The notes: a model not told the origin generated them from the sequence alone. Shown: positions 24,980 through 35,774, counted from the stretch's first letter. The stretch is 56,439 nucleotides of DNA from an uncultured Bacteroidota bacterium (GCA_937861115.1 CALMBD010000232.1:1-56439); one strand, 5' to 3'. Numbers and translations are program-made.

Positions 24980-27064
24980 ATGCAATTTGTCTTTCCCGCC
25001 TTTCTTGCCGCGCTTGCCGTGCTTGCCATTCCGGTCATCATACACCTGTTTTACTTCAGGCGTTTCAAGCGCGTGTATTTTACCAATGTCCGGTTTTTAA
25101 AGGAGGTGAAAGAAGAAACCAGCAACCGCCAGAAATTGCGCAATTTGCTGGTGTTGCTGATGCGCTGTCTGGCTATTGCCGCGATGGTGCTGGCCTTTGC
25201 CCAGCCTTTTATTCCGCTTTCTACCGGGGTGAAGAAAGGCGAGAAGGCCATCAGTATTTATGTGGATAACTCGTTCAGTATGGGCGCGTTATCCAAAAAT
25301 GCCCCCCTTTTGGAACTGGCACGGCAACGGGCGCGTGATATAGTGGGCGCTTTTGGCGTGGAAGACCGGTTTCAGGTGCTGACCAACGATTTTGAGGGGC
25401 GCGACCAGCGGCTGGTGAGCAAGGAGGATGCCCTGGATCGCATAGAAGAAATCCGGATCGGCCCGGCATCCCGCAACCTGTCCAAAGTGCTTATCCGCCA
25501 GCAGCAATGCCTGAATACGGGCAAGCAGGAAAACAAGATTGCCTTTGTGGTCAGCGATTTTCAGCAAAATATCGCCGATGTTGCGGCATTCAAGGATTCA
25601 CTTATCGAGGTAAACCTGGTCCCCATGCGGGCTGTTCAGGAACAAAACATCTCGATCGACAGCGCCTGGTTCGAAAATCCGGTACAGATACTGAACCAAA
25701 CGGCCAATTTGCTGGTGAAGGTCAGCAACCGCAGCGATGAAGTAGCGGAAGAGGTGCGGTTGAGTCTTCGGCACGACGGGCAGACCAAACCGGTCGGCTC
25801 CATGCAAGTGCCCTCACGCGGCAGCAGGATTGATACGGTTCGGTTCAATATCCTGCACACCGGCTGGCATGAAGCAAAGTTGTCGGTTACCGATTATCCG
25901 GTGCAGTTCGACGACGACTATTTCCTGTCCTTTTACGTTGCGGAGCGCATCAACGTTTTGTCTATTGACGGCACACAGCCCAATAAGTATCTCAACAATG
26001 CATTTCTCGGGGCGGGCTATTTCAAACTCGACAACGCGGATGCGCGGGCGCTGGATTATTCCCGCTTCGGCAATTACCAGTTGATCGTGCTGAATGAGCT
26101 GCAGAATATTTCATCTGGATTGGCCAATGAACTGGAACAGTTTGCGCAAAACGGCGGAAATGTCCTCGTTTTTCCGGGCCAGGCAGCCGACCTGAACTCT
26201 TATAACGCGTTTTTGCAGAATTTTGACGCTGGCAATCTGGGCGCCTTCGAGCCATCGCCACGGCAGACCAGCCAGATTAATACGGACGAATTTGTCTTTA
26301 ACGATGTGTTCCTGAACAGAAGCGCGAACCTGCGCCTTCCCGCAACACAGGGCAACTATAAAATTGCGGCGTCGCGCGGCGAGTACATCCTGACTTACCG
26401 CGACGGTTCTGCCATGCTGGTCAAGTATCCCAAAGGGGAGGGCGCGCTGTATTTCTGTGCCGCTCCGCTCAGCGAACAAGTGAACGACATGGTGCGAAAT
26501 GCGGAAATATTTGTACCCATGCTGTTCAAAATGGCCATTGCCGGTACCAAAGGCAGACAGGTCGCTTATACCATCGGCAAGGATGAGGTGCTGGAGGCGC
26601 GACATCAGATATCAGCCTCGGGAGAGACGATCTACAAACTGCGCTGGATAGCCGACAGGGCAAAAAGTGCCGGAACCGGCGACGCCAGTCCATCGGCGCC
26701 CGTACAGGGCACTGAAGAATTTATTCCCGAGCAGCGTATCCTTGGCTCCAAGGTCCTGCTTACACCGGGTACGCAGGTACGCGATGCCGGCTGGTACCGC
26801 CTGCTGCTCCAGGGCGACAGCACGTTGGCGGAGTATGCTTTCAATTTTGACCGCAAGGAAAGCGATCTGGCCTATACAACAGATGAGGTGCTCTCCGATG
26901 GATTGCCCAAAAACATGAAGGTACTTACCGAAAGCGCCGAGGCTAACTTCGGGCAGGTTGTCGATGAGCAGGAACGGGGTATTGTGCTCTGGCGATGGTG
27001 TGTTGTTTTTGCGCTGTTGTTCCTGGCGCTGGAGGTGCTGTTCTTGCGACTCTGGAAGGTTTAG
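24980..27064 (+). CDS. BatA-like protein with VWA-type domain, membrane-bound
   Basis: A 694-residue protein beginning with the BatA double-membrane-segment domain: two hydrophobic helices (about 4-25 and 57-76) around FRRFKRVYFTNVRFLKEVKEETSNRQKLRN. A VWA-like region follows with the metal-site pattern DNSFS at 96-100. The central part resembles the glutamine-amidotransferase-like fold seen in Bacteroidota homologues, and a final membrane helix lies near 672-691. BatA-group proteins belong to aerotolerance (Bat) loci, but no other bat genes adjoin here and the molecular role is unknown. Its leader is a heptamer repeat. Confidence 0.83.
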   Translation: MQFVFPAFLAALAVLAIPVIIHLFYFRRFKRVYFTNVRFLKEVKEETSNRQKLRNLLVLLMRCLAIAAMVLAFAQPFIPLSTGVKKGEKAISIYVDNSFSMGALSKNAPLLELARQRARDIVGAFGVEDRFQVLTNDFEGRDQRLVSKEDALDRIEEIRIGPASRNLSKVLIRQQQCLNTGKQENKIAFVVSDFQQNIADVAAFKDSLIEVNLVPMRAVQEQNISIDSAWFENPVQILNQTANLLVKVSNRSDEVAEEVRLSLRHDGQTKPVGSMQVPSRGSRIDTVRFNILHTGWHEAKLSVTDYPVQFDDDYFLSFYVAERINVLSIDGTQPNKYLNNAFLGAGYFKLDNADARALDYSRFGNYQLIVLNELQNISSGLANELEQFAQNGGNVLVFPGQAADLNSYNAFLQNFDAGNLGAFEPSPRQTSQINTDEFVFNDVFLNRSANLRLPATQGNYKIAASRGEYILTYRDGSAMLVKYPKGEGALYFCAAPLSEQVNDMVRNAEIFVPMLFKMAIAGTKGRQVAYTIGKDEVLEARHQISASGETIYKLRWIADRAKSAGTGDASPSAPVQGTEEFIPEQRILGSKVLLTPGTQVRDAGWYRLLLQGDSTLAEYAFNFDRKESDLAYTTDEVLSDGLPKNMKVLTESAEANFGQVVDEQERGIVLWRWCVVFALLFLALEVLFLRLWKV

Positions 27065-27076
27065 GCTCATTTGAAC

Positions 27077-28258
27077 CTATTCATTCGCTTTCCAGACCCT
27101 GATGACGTTTTGGTAACAAACTTTCCGGATATCTTCTGTTGAATACCCGCGCCGCAGCAATTCGGCAATAAGGTTCGGGTACGTGCTCACATCGGCCATA
27201 TCGAGCGGCAGCGAAATGCCGACGCCGTCGAAATCGCTGCCGAATCCCACATAGTCGATGCCCACAAGGTTTTTGATATGGTCGATATGGTCGGCTATAT
27301 CGCGGACGGTGGCATAAACGGGTTCGCCTTTTTTGGCGAGTTCCATCATGTACTTTTGAGCCTCCGGGCCGTTTTCGGGCCAATTGCGCTTTTTGATCTC
27401 CTCATCCGCCTTTGTCCAGGCCGTCCGGAAGTTGTTTCCCAGAAAATACATGCTGAACGGCACCTGTATCACGCCGTTTGTTTTTGCTATGGCTTTTATC
27501 AGGGTATCGGAAAGGTTGCGTTCAAAGCCCGGCGTGAAATACCTGCAGGCAGAATGCGTGGCGATCAGCGGCTTTTTTGCTACCTGGAGCACATCCCGGA
27601 TAGCATCGTCGGAGAGGTGGCTCACGTCTACCATGATGCCTACGCGGTTCATTTCGCGTACCACCTCGCGTCCGTAATCGCTCAATCCACCATTTATGCG
27701 TGTGGTGTCGTATGATGAGTCGCTGATCTGGTTGTCTTTCCCGTGGGTAAGGGTGATATACCGGATGCCTCTCTTGTGAAAATATGCCACATCAGCCAGG
27801 GTTTCTACGGGTGCTCCGTTTTCCATTCCCATCGGCAGGGAGACAATTCCCTTTTGAAAATTGCGCAGCACATCATCTGCATGAAGCGCCAATGCGAATT
27901 GCGCCGGATGGTTACGGGCGATTTCGTGGATCATGTTGATCAGGGAGTCGGCCACCTGTTTCGGCCGGCCCGGCTCCAACTGGTAGCGCGAAGGAATGTA
28001 GATAGACATGAAGGCGCCGTATAGTCCGCCTTTTTTAGCGCGCATAAAATCGAAATCACCTTCCGGGTTTTGCAGCGCCAGTGCCGTATATCCCGGCTTG
28101 TACCATTTGTCGTTTTCAGTGAGGTTCCAGGGAAAATCAATATGGGTATCGACAATGGGCGATGTGGCGAGTATTTTATTCGCTTTGTGGAGGTATTGAT
28201 GCGATGTGCAGGATGCCAGGGAAATCAAGGCCGGGAGCAGGAAATATAATCTTCTCAT
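27077..28258 (-). CDS. M19 membrane dipeptidase, lipoprotein
   Basis: A 393-residue zinc dipeptidase of family M19 (renal dipeptidase type). It starts with an SPII leader and lipobox LASC, modified cysteine C17. Metal ligands include H39 and D41 in VDTHIDF, a bridging Glu in MENGAP (about 141), the His of VDVSHLSD (about 215) and the His of ATHSACR (about 236). It hydrolyses dipeptides, often with D-residue tolerance, probably at the periplasmic face. It converges with the BatA-like gene with 12 bp between stop codons. Confidence 0.92.
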   Translation of the reverse strand: MRRLYFLLPALISLASCTSHQYLHKANKILATSPIVDTHIDFPWNLTENDKWYKPGYTALALQNPEGDFDFMRAKKGGLYGAFMSIYIPSRYQLEPGRPKQVADSLINMIHEIARNHPAQFALALHADDVLRNFQKGIVSLPMGMENGAPVETLADVAYFHKRGIRYITLTHGKDNQISDSSYDTTRINGGLSDYGREVVREMNRVGIMVDVSHLSDDAIRDVLQVAKKPLIATHSACRYFTPGFERNLSDTLIKAIAKTNGVIQVPFSMYFLGNNFRTAWTKADEEIKKRNWPENGPEAQKYMMELAKKGEPVYATVRDIADHIDHIKNLVGIDYVGFGSDFDGVGISLPLDMADVSTYPNLIAELLRRGYSTEDIRKVCYQNVIRVWKANE

Positions 28259-28352
28259 ATGGAGGTGCTTTCAGGCAAAATTAGGGGAATTTAGCCTGAA
28301 TCAGGCTGATGAAAAAATAGATGGATCGATGAGAAATGCCGAAATTCAAATA

Positions 28353-28391
28353 AAAAACGAGCCCGACGCATACAACGCCGGGCTCGTTTTT
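28353..28391. terminator. Intrinsic terminator of secDF, bidirectional
   Basis: Stem CGAGCCCG / CGGGCTCG extended by flanking A and T runs (aaaaa left, ttttt right), loop of 13 bases. It lies 23 bp beyond the secDF stop codon on the minus strand. The symmetrical A/T flanks allow termination on both strands. Confidence 0.88.
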
Positions 28392-28413
28392 ATAAAACAA
28401 AGGATAATAAAAA

Positions 28414-31400
28414 CTATTTCGCCGTCGCCTTTTTGGAAGGCTTGGCTTTGGTATCCACTTCAGCGGCTTTTGTTGCTTCAACCATTTTACCGCTTACTAC
28501 ATCGTCCTTGAGCATGTCAACGACAAGTGCCGATGCGATAAAGATAGAAGAGTAGGTACCGAAGCCGATACCGATAAGCATGCCGAAAGCAAAGCCTTTG
28601 ATGGCACTTCCGCCAAAGATGAAGAGCAGCAATACAACCAGCACAACCGTACCCGACGTGATAAGCGTACGGCTAAGGGTGGTGTTGATGGCCATATTGA
28701 ATACCTCTTCTTTTTTCTTGCCCGTAATGGTGTTCATGAATTCCCGGATACGGTCATAAACGATAACCGTATCGTTTACGGAGTAACCAATTACCGTAAG
28801 TATACAGGCGATGATGGCCTGGTCGATCTCCAGGGAGAACGGAACAATGCCGTGCAACAGCGAGAAGAAGGCCAGGGTGATCACAACGTCGTGGAACAAA
28901 GCCAGAACGGCGCCCATGGAAAACTGCCAGCGCCGGAAGCGGATCAGCAGGTAAAGGAAAATCAGTACCAGACCCCACAAACCGGCCTTGAAAGATGAAT
29001 TCCGGATATCGTCGGCGACGGTCGGGCCTACCTGGCTCGAAGAAGTGATGTGCGTACCCGTGCCATCGGTGTTTTTGAAGGAAGCCAGTTCGTTCTTGAC
29101 CCCCGCAGCCGTCAGGCCTTCGTGCAGTTTGGCGGTTACTCGGTCCATGACATCGCTGCCCTGGTCGTTGATCAGGTAGGATGTTGTGATATTGTACGTG
29201 TTTTCCGTGTTAACGGCCTTGATGATGGGATTGCCCTGGAAAGCCTGGGAAAGCGGTCCGCGCAATTGCTCGAGTTCTACCGGCTGGTCAAACTGAACGT
29301 TAAAGGAGTATCCGCCTTTGAAATCCACACCCAGTTCGAAACCGCGTGTGAAGAATGCACCTACTCCAACGAGTGTCAGGGCCAATGAAAAAGCGTAAGC
29401 ATATTTGCGTCTGCCGATCCAGTCGTAATTGGCGCCTACCAGCCAGTGCTCCGACCACGGGAAACTGTAGCTCAGTTCGCCGCCGCGTTCCATCCACCAT
29501 TCGGTCATCATACGACCAACCAGAACGGCAGTGAACAGCGAACTGACGATACCGACCAGCAGAACCGTACCGAAGCCCTTGATGGGTCCGAGACCGAAGT
29601 ACATCAGTACGATTGCCGTCAGCAAGGTGGTTACGTTGGCATCGATAATGGCAGACAAGGCGCGGCTGAAGCCCGTAGAAACGGCCTTCGACATACCCAG
29701 TCCATTGCGCAACTCCTCCCGTATACGTTCATAGATAATAACGTTGGCATCGACGGCTGCTGCCAGCGTCAGTACGATACCGGCGATGCCGGGAAGGGTC
29801 AGTACGGTACCCATAGAAGCCAGGGCGCCGATAATGAAGAAGAGGTTGGCGAGCAGGGCGATCACGCTCACCACGCCGCCGCGGTTGTAGTATGCGATCA
29901 TAAACGCACACAGCAAACCGATGGACAACAACATGGTAAACAGCGACTTGTTGATGTTGTCGGCGCCGAGCGAGGGACCGACCTGGCTTTCCTGTACGAT
30001 ATGTGTACCGGCAGGCAGTTTACCTACCTGAAGGATGCTGGCAAGGTCTTTTGCTTCATCGATCGTGAAGCCGCCCGATATAGACGAGTTGCCACCCGTG
30101 ATCGGGTTGATGACATAAGGCGCGCTTACTACCTCGCCGTCGAGCACGATGGCGATCTCGCGGTTGCCGTTGTTGGCGGCTTTCGTGGTCATATCGGCCC
30201 AAATACGGGCGCCGTCGTTGTTCATGGCCAGGCTAACCGCAATTTCACCTTTCGGATCGGGTTGGGCGCTGGCATTCGTCACGACAGAACCATCGAGCGG
30301 CGCGGTATCCTGGTTGCCTGTTTTTTTGATGGCATAGAGCCGGTATTTGCCGACAGTAGTGCTTCCGGTCTGTCCTTTGTCTTCTTCCGGTTTGAAGCTC
30401 CACAGGAACTCCAGATCGGCGGGGAAAAGCGGCTTGATCTCGGGCCGGTTCAGGTATTCGGAGATGATGCGAGTTTTATTCTTGTCGGCATAACCGATCA
30501 GCGGGCCGCTGCCCATGATCAGGTTGGAAAGCAAGGGGCCGTTTTGGCCTTGCTGCGGATTCTGTGTAGCAGGCACCTCGGTGATACGCATTTCCTTCGG
30601 TTTCGTCGTATCGGGGTTGCCGTCGGCGCCTGTGGGGAATACGTATGCGGTGTCTTTGCGCATCTCGGTCTTTACGGCACTCGAATCGCCGGAAAGCAGG
30701 GTGCGCAACTTAAGGTCTGCATCGATCAGGCGCTGGTTCAGGTTGTCGTCCGTCATGCGGTACGTATCCCAGAATTCCAGTTTTGCCGAGCGCTGCAGCA
30801 TGTTGCGGGCGCGTTCGGGGTTGTCGATACCCGGCAATTCTACCAGGATGAGGTCGCGCGAAGCATCGAGGCTTACGTTGGGCTGAACAACACCGAGTTT
30901 ATCGATACGCTGTTTGAGGCGCTTGTACGTTTCATCCACCGTGCTGTTGGCCAGCGTGCGGATCGTCCTGATCACATCGGCGTCCGGCGAGGTAAAGTTG
31001 ATCTGATTTTTAAGCGATTCGTTGCGGGCGAAAACGGTCGCCAGCGGTTTGCCGCCGCTTGTTTCTTTCCAGGACTGCGCAAACAGGGTGATATAATCGC
31101 CTTGCTGGGTCTTTTGCAGTTCGGATGCTTTGTCCAGCGCCTGCGTAAAGGCCGGGTCGGTTGTGCCCTGAGCGAGACTTTTGAGGAAATCGCGCAAGTC
31201 AACCTGGAGCAATACGCTCATGCCGCCTTTCAGATCAAGACCCATAGCCAACTGGCTTTTCTTCAGGTCGGCATACGTGAATTTTTTGATGAACGGTATG
31301 CTGAATACCGTTTCGCTGGACATGGAGTCCAAATAACTGGCATAGCAACTGCGCCAGGTGGTGGTTGGACTTTTGGAACAGTCATCGGCATATCGCCGCG

Positions 31401-31503
31401 CGTCACTCTCGATGCTGTTGGTCGGAATGGTGAGCGAAAACTGGTACAGACACACTAAAGTCAGCGCAATGAGAAAAAATCGGACAACGCCTTTACCTTG
31501 CAT
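28414..31503 (-). CDS. secDF: SecDF fusion protein translocase subunit
   Basis: A 1029-residue fusion of SecD and SecF, the form usual in Bacteroidota. It uses the proton gradient to pull exported proteins across the membrane after SecYEG. SecD part: first membrane helix near 9-22, GLDLKGGMSVLLQVD, a large periplasmic P1 domain, then a membrane block with ANVIIYERIREELRNG. SecF part: GVDFKGGYSFNVQF, the second membrane block with TVIVYDRIREFM. The start was placed at MQGKGVVRFF, 132 bp inside the longest frame, because the upstream part lacks family similarity. The C-terminus is lysine-rich. Confidence 0.95.
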   Translation of the reverse strand: MQGKGVVRFFLIALTLVCLYQFSLTIPTNSIESDARRYADDCSKSPTTTWRSCYASYLDSMSSETVFSIPFIKKFTYADLKKSQLAMGLDLKGGMSVLLQVDLRDFLKSLAQGTTDPAFTQALDKASELQKTQQGDYITLFAQSWKETSGGKPLATVFARNESLKNQINFTSPDADVIRTIRTLANSTVDETYKRLKQRIDKLGVVQPNVSLDASRDLILVELPGIDNPERARNMLQRSAKLEFWDTYRMTDDNLNQRLIDADLKLRTLLSGDSSAVKTEMRKDTAYVFPTGADGNPDTTKPKEMRITEVPATQNPQQGQNGPLLSNLIMGSGPLIGYADKNKTRIISEYLNRPEIKPLFPADLEFLWSFKPEEDKGQTGSTTVGKYRLYAIKKTGNQDTAPLDGSVVTNASAQPDPKGEIAVSLAMNNDGARIWADMTTKAANNGNREIAIVLDGEVVSAPYVINPITGGNSSISGGFTIDEAKDLASILQVGKLPAGTHIVQESQVGPSLGADNINKSLFTMLLSIGLLCAFMIAYYNRGGVVSVIALLANLFFIIGALASMGTVLTLPGIAGIVLTLAAAVDANVIIYERIREELRNGLGMSKAVSTGFSRALSAIIDANVTTLLTAIVLMYFGLGPIKGFGTVLLVGIVSSLFTAVLVGRMMTEWWMERGGELSYSFPWSEHWLVGANYDWIGRRKYAYAFSLALTLVGVGAFFTRGFELGVDFKGGYSFNVQFDQPVELEQLRGPLSQAFQGNPIIKAVNTENTYNITTSYLINDQGSDVMDRVTAKLHEGLTAAGVKNELASFKNTDGTGTHITSSSQVGPTVADDIRNSSFKAGLWGLVLIFLYLLIRFRRWQFSMGAVLALFHDVVITLAFFSLLHGIVPFSLEIDQAIIACILTVIGYSVNDTVIVYDRIREFMNTITGKKKEEVFNMAINTTLSRTLITSGTVVLVVLLLFIFGGSAIKGFAFGMLIGIGFGTYSSIFIASALVVDMLKDDVVSGKMVEATKAAEVDTKAKPSKKATAK

Positions 31504-31776
31504 ACTTCGATAGAGTAATGATACAAAAATGATTTTACAAACGAGTGAAAGCGGCACGCGCCAGCGTACCCTTTGAAAAAAGTGCGCAAATATAGACAGA
31601 TTGGGGGAATCAAAAGGCTTTAATGGAAAAATCATGTAAAGTTTGGCGGCTGTTTGTCTTAAAATCTTACTAACTGAAGAATATTATTCGCGTGGGAGCG
31701 TACGGGTAATCGGTATTTTCTCAAAAGCTGTGAACTTTGGGCCTTCTACCGTTATCCGGAACATAATTCAATCCAT

Positions 31777-32637
31777 ATGCTAAAATTCCGATTTGCTCTC
31801 TTTGTCCTCCTCCTTTTTGCTGCTCAGGCCTGTGTTAAACCCAAAATTTACAAAGCGGAAGTCGCCACCCGCCAGGGCGCCGAAAACCGGGAAAAAGTAC
31901 TGGTGAAGGAACTGCTTGACCGAAAAACAGAGGCTGCCAATCTGATCAAACAGGTAGGCGACCTCAACCGGCTCATCGGAAACCAGGAAGAAACGATCAG
32001 GGAACTTCAGGCAGAACTGTCGAACCGCACCCAGCAGATGGGTGAGTCGTCGAGCAAACTTGCATCGGAAAAAATGGCGCTGGAAAAAGAACTTGCCGCC
32101 AAAAATGCCCTGTTGTTGCAGCGCAACAACCTGTTGGAAAAGGTGCAGAAGGCGCAGGGCGGGCAAAAAAAGGCATTGGAAGGGTTGCGCGATGCCCTGG
32201 CACAAACCTATTCCAAACAACAGGATGTGACGGTGGTGGTCGACAAGGACAGGGTCGTCCTGTCGCTACCCGATAAATCGCTTTTCGATTCCAAAGGCAT
32301 CGACATCAGCGCCTCCGGGAGAGCCCTGCTGGCGCCGCTCGCCCAGATACTGGCCTCCATGCCCGAACTTGACGCAGAAGTAATCTGCCACACCGATAAT
32401 ATTTTGCCCAAAGACAAAAGCCTGGAAGACACCTGGGACTGGAGCCTGCGCCGGGCGACCAATACTGTGCGGATGCTTATCCGGGAATTTAATGTAAATG
32501 CCAACCAACTTACTCCTGTGGGCAGGGGCGAGTATTATCCCGTTACTTCCAATGCCAGCGCCGAAGGCAGGCAAAAGAACCGCCGGACCGAAGTGGTGTT
32601 GTACCCCGATGTTCCGGCGATTCCTTCCGTTGAGTAA
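31777..32637 (+). CDS. OmpA-family lipoprotein
   Basis: A 286-residue outer-membrane lipoprotein. The leader FALFVLLLFAAQACVKP has a probable lipobox cysteine at C19. A long coiled coil (about 35-145, rich in E, K, L and Q) precedes a C-terminal OmpA peptidoglycan-binding domain (about 165-280) with VICHTDN, LRRATNTVRMLI and GRGEYYPVTSNASAEGRQKNRRTEVV. It probably ties the outer membrane to the wall. It is divergent from secDF and convergent with the RND operon. Confidence 0.9.
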   Translation: MLKFRFALFVLLLFAAQACVKPKIYKAEVATRQGAENREKVLVKELLDRKTEAANLIKQVGDLNRLIGNQEETIRELQAELSNRTQQMGESSSKLASEKMALEKELAAKNALLLQRNNLLEKVQKAQGGQKKALEGLRDALAQTYSKQQDVTVVVDKDRVVLSLPDKSLFDSKGIDISASGRALLAPLAQILASMPELDAEVICHTDNILPKDKSLEDTWDWSLRRATNTVRMLIREFNVNANQLTPVGRGEYYPVTSNASAEGRQKNRRTEVVLYPDVPAIPSVE

Positions 32638-32648
32638 GTTTCTGCTCT

Positions 32649-35600
32649 TTAAACTACCCGCGGCGCCAGCAGTTTGTACAGCACCGGCGTCACAATACGC
32701 GACAGCAGGGTAGAAGAGATCAACCCTCCGATCAATACATACGACAGCGGGGAATACAGGGGATTTTCCTCGATCGCTATCGGGATCAGGCCGCCGATGG
32801 CCGTCAGGGATGTAAGCAGGATCGGTACAAAACGGATCTCGCCGGCTTCCTGTATGGCATCGTCGAGGGACCGGCCCTCTGTTCGCAACTGATTGGTGAA
32901 ATCTACCAATAGTATCGAATTTTTAACCTCGATGCCCATCAGGGCGATGAGACCTACCACTACGGTAAAGGAGAAAGGATAGCCGGTGGCCAGCAGGATC
33001 AGGATGGCGCCGATGATACCCAGCGGTATGACCGACAATACAATGATCGTACTCTTGAATGTCTTGAATTCCAGGATCAGTACGGCCAGCAACCCGAATA
33101 TCGTGACCATAATTATGGTGCCGAGTCCGCCGAACGAACGCTTCGCACTTTCTTCCTCACCGGCCACCTCGTAGGAATAACCCACCGGGAAGTTCATTTG
33201 CCGGAGTTTTTCCTTGATCTGAGCGTTGACCTTGGTGGCATAGTAGCCGCTTTTGACCGACGCGGTTATCGACGTGAAACGGTCCTTATCGTAATGCTGA
33301 ATATAATTGGGCGAGGGCTTGAACTGTGTTTCCGCAACCTGGCTAAGCGGTATTGCCGTGCCCAGCACATTGTTGATATACAGGTTGTTGAACACATTTA
33401 GGTTGGGATAAGTCCCTTCCTTGGGTACGGTCACATTGAGGTTGTAATCCTCGCCGTCTGCCTTGGCTGTAAAATTCCCGATGCTAAGTCCGGCAATGGC
33501 CAGGCGCACCATTCGATCGATTTCCACGATCGGAATACCCATGGTCGCGGCCTTGTCCTTGTTGATCTTCACCTGCAAGTCGGTTTTGATGGTGGAGATC
33601 GGGTTGTCCACGTACATCGTACCCTCCGTTTCTGCAATGAGCGTTTCGACATTGCCCGCGAGCCTGCGCAGGGTGTCCAGATTTTCTCCGAAAACCCGGA
33701 TCGCGACGGGTGCTTCAATTGGCGGCCCCTGTTCGAAGTTTTTGACGTTTATGACTGCACCGGGTATGTTTCTGAACTTGTCCCGCAATTCATCGAGCAG
33801 GGCCACTTTTACCGGCGGCGGGGTCTCATCCTGCAATTGCACGAAAACCTGGCCGTAATCGGCGGCCTCGACCTCCCGAATGACGTTGTAGTATATCCTG
33901 GGGTTGCCGCGACCTACGTTGGAAGCATACCAGGTAATTTGTGCCCTGGCGCCATGACCGGGATATTTTGATTCCGGAAATACGCTGTCGGGTAGCAGGT
34001 GATGGTTGCGGAATTCCGGTACCACATATTCGTTCAACACCGAATCGACCGTTTGAACGACCCGGTCGGTCTGGGCGATATTGGTGCCGGCTGCCATATC
34101 TATGTCGATATAGAACATAGGTCGCTCGGAGGCGGGGAATACGGCAAATCCGGCCCGTCCGGCCAGGCTCAGCACGCCAAAGAATATGGCGGCAGCCACA
34201 ACCATGGTCAGGCGAGGCCAGCCGAGTGCAAGGTGCAGGAGTTTGGCATAGGTGCCCGAAATGAGCCATTTCAGGCCGCGCAGGAAGATATTTCCACGGG
34301 GATCATGGTGCTCGGCGAGCAGGCGGCTGCTGAGGAAGGGCACAATGGTAAGCGAAACGGCCATGGATGCGATTACTGTGAGTACCACGGCCATGGGCAG
34401 GCTCCGGATAAAATCGCCGGAAGCCTCGGGCAGGAATACCAGCGGCAAAAACGCCAGCACCAGTGTTGCGGTACAGCCCAGTACGGCCAGCCCGATCTGC
34501 CGGGTAGCCAGTATGGCCGCTTCTCGCCTGCTGTGCCCCTCCCGAAGCCATCGCTCTATATTTTCCACGACGACTATCGAGTCGTCGACCAGAATGCCCA
34601 GTGCAATGATCAACCCTACGATACTCAACTGGTTGAGGGAATAGCCGAGTTGGTCGAGCGCAAATAGACCCAGGGAAATACTCAGCGGAATGGATATCAT
34701 CACCACCAGCGCGGCCCGCCATCCAAGCGGCAACAGGGTGAGCAACACCAGCAGAATGGCTATGCCAAAATCTTTGGCAAAACGGGTGAGGCGCTTCCGG
34801 ACGGAGTCGTTTTGGTCGAACACCTTTACATAGTCCATGCTTTGCGGCAGTCCGGCACGCCATGATTTTACAGCCTGGTTCACTTCCTCGCCCACTGTGA
34901 AAATATTCTGCTCGTCTTTCATTCGTGCCGTCACCCAGACGCAGCGGGAACCGTTGATGCGGGTGATATGCCGGGTCTCCTCATACGCCCAGTCCACACT
35001 TGCCAGATCTTTGATATACAGTATTTTGCCGTTGTTTGCATTGACAACGGTGTTCCTGATCTCGTCGAGATTTTCGTAATCTCCGCTGGTTTCTACAAAA
35101 AACTGGCGCTCGCCTATATTTACCGTACCGCCGGGAATGGATACGTTTTCGCTTTGAAGGGCGCCCATCACCCGGCTTACGGGGATACCCTCCGATGCCA
35201 TTCTGGGCAGGTTAAGGCTTACCCGGGCCTCGCGTTTGGGAAAGCCCCAGGTATCGGCGGCCTTGATCCCGGCAATTTTTTCAAGGCTTTCTTCCAGGCG
35301 TTCGGCCTCGCGCCGCAGATCGACATACGAAGCGGTTTCGCTGACGATACCACCCTGGAGGATGGCTACATCGGAGGAAGTGAAGCGCTGGATGGTAATG
35401 CGGTAAATGTTTTCCGGCAGTTCGGTGCGCAGGGCGTTTACTTCCCGGACGACCTCCTCGTATTTTTTATCGGGATCCTCGCCGTGTTTGAACTCGATCG
35501 TCAGGACCAGGATGCCGTTGAACGACAGCGAGCGCATACGGTCGATGTTTTCCAGCGCGCCCAGACGGGATTCCACCTTGTCCGTGATCTTGTTCTCTAT

Positions 35601-35774
35601 TTCTGCAGGTCCGGCGCCGGGGTAAACGATGACGATATTGTAGCCGGGAGGGGCAAATTTAGGGTCTTCAGCACGCGGCATATTGAACAGGGCGCTGATG
35701 CCAAGGGCCATGACAGCCAGAAATACGATAAAGGTAAACTGGCTGTTCTTAACGGAAAATTCAGCGATTTTCAT
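32649..35774 (-). CDS. RND efflux transporter permease subunit
   Basis: A 1041-residue inner-membrane RND pump. Proton-relay residues are present: the aspartate pair D397-D398 in GILVDDSIVVVENIERW and the lysine in LMGIEVKNSILLVDF near 950. There are two large periplasmic loops and 12 predicted helices. Its class is nearer the HAE1/multidrug type than the heavy-metal type, but substrates are not readable. It is the last gene of a minus-strand operon: TolC, adaptor, permease. Its leader carries five exact heptamers ending GG on the plus strand (35779-35813), about 4 bases from the start codon. Confidence 0.93.
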   Translation of the reverse strand: MKIAEFSVKNSQFTFIVFLAVMALGISALFNMPRAEDPKFAPPGYNIVIVYPGAGPAEIENKITDKVESRLGALENIDRMRSLSFNGILVLTIEFKHGEDPDKKYEEVVREVNALRTELPENIYRITIQRFTSSDVAILQGGIVSETASYVDLRREAERLEESLEKIAGIKAADTWGFPKREARVSLNLPRMASEGIPVSRVMGALQSENVSIPGGTVNIGERQFFVETSGDYENLDEIRNTVVNANNGKILYIKDLASVDWAYEETRHITRINGSRCVWVTARMKDEQNIFTVGEEVNQAVKSWRAGLPQSMDYVKVFDQNDSVRKRLTRFAKDFGIAILLVLLTLLPLGWRAALVVMISIPLSISLGLFALDQLGYSLNQLSIVGLIIALGILVDDSIVVVENIERWLREGHSRREAAILATRQIGLAVLGCTATLVLAFLPLVFLPEASGDFIRSLPMAVVLTVIASMAVSLTIVPFLSSRLLAEHHDPRGNIFLRGLKWLISGTYAKLLHLALGWPRLTMVVAAAIFFGVLSLAGRAGFAVFPASERPMFYIDIDMAAGTNIAQTDRVVQTVDSVLNEYVVPEFRNHHLLPDSVFPESKYPGHGARAQITWYASNVGRGNPRIYYNVIREVEAADYGQVFVQLQDETPPPVKVALLDELRDKFRNIPGAVINVKNFEQGPPIEAPVAIRVFGENLDTLRRLAGNVETLIAETEGTMYVDNPISTIKTDLQVKINKDKAATMGIPIVEIDRMVRLAIAGLSIGNFTAKADGEDYNLNVTVPKEGTYPNLNVFNNLYINNVLGTAIPLSQVAETQFKPSPNYIQHYDKDRFTSITASVKSGYYATKVNAQIKEKLRQMNFPVGYSYEVAGEEESAKRSFGGLGTIIMVTIFGLLAVLILEFKTFKSTIIVLSVIPLGIIGAILILLATGYPFSFTVVVGLIALMGIEVKNSILLVDFTNQLRTEGRSLDDAIQEAGEIRFVPILLTSLTAIGGLIPIAIEENPLYSPLSYVLIGGLISSTLLSRIVTPVLYKLLAPRVV

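Noticed and set aside
29446-31458. 670-residue frame antisense to secDF
   Set aside because: Shadow of the GC-rich secDF coding strand; composition is His/Gln/Arg-biased and without domains.
31504-31635. N-terminal extension of SecDF
   Set aside because: The extra 44 residues lack SecD similarity and lie in intergenic-like sequence; the internal ATG gives the normal first membrane helix.
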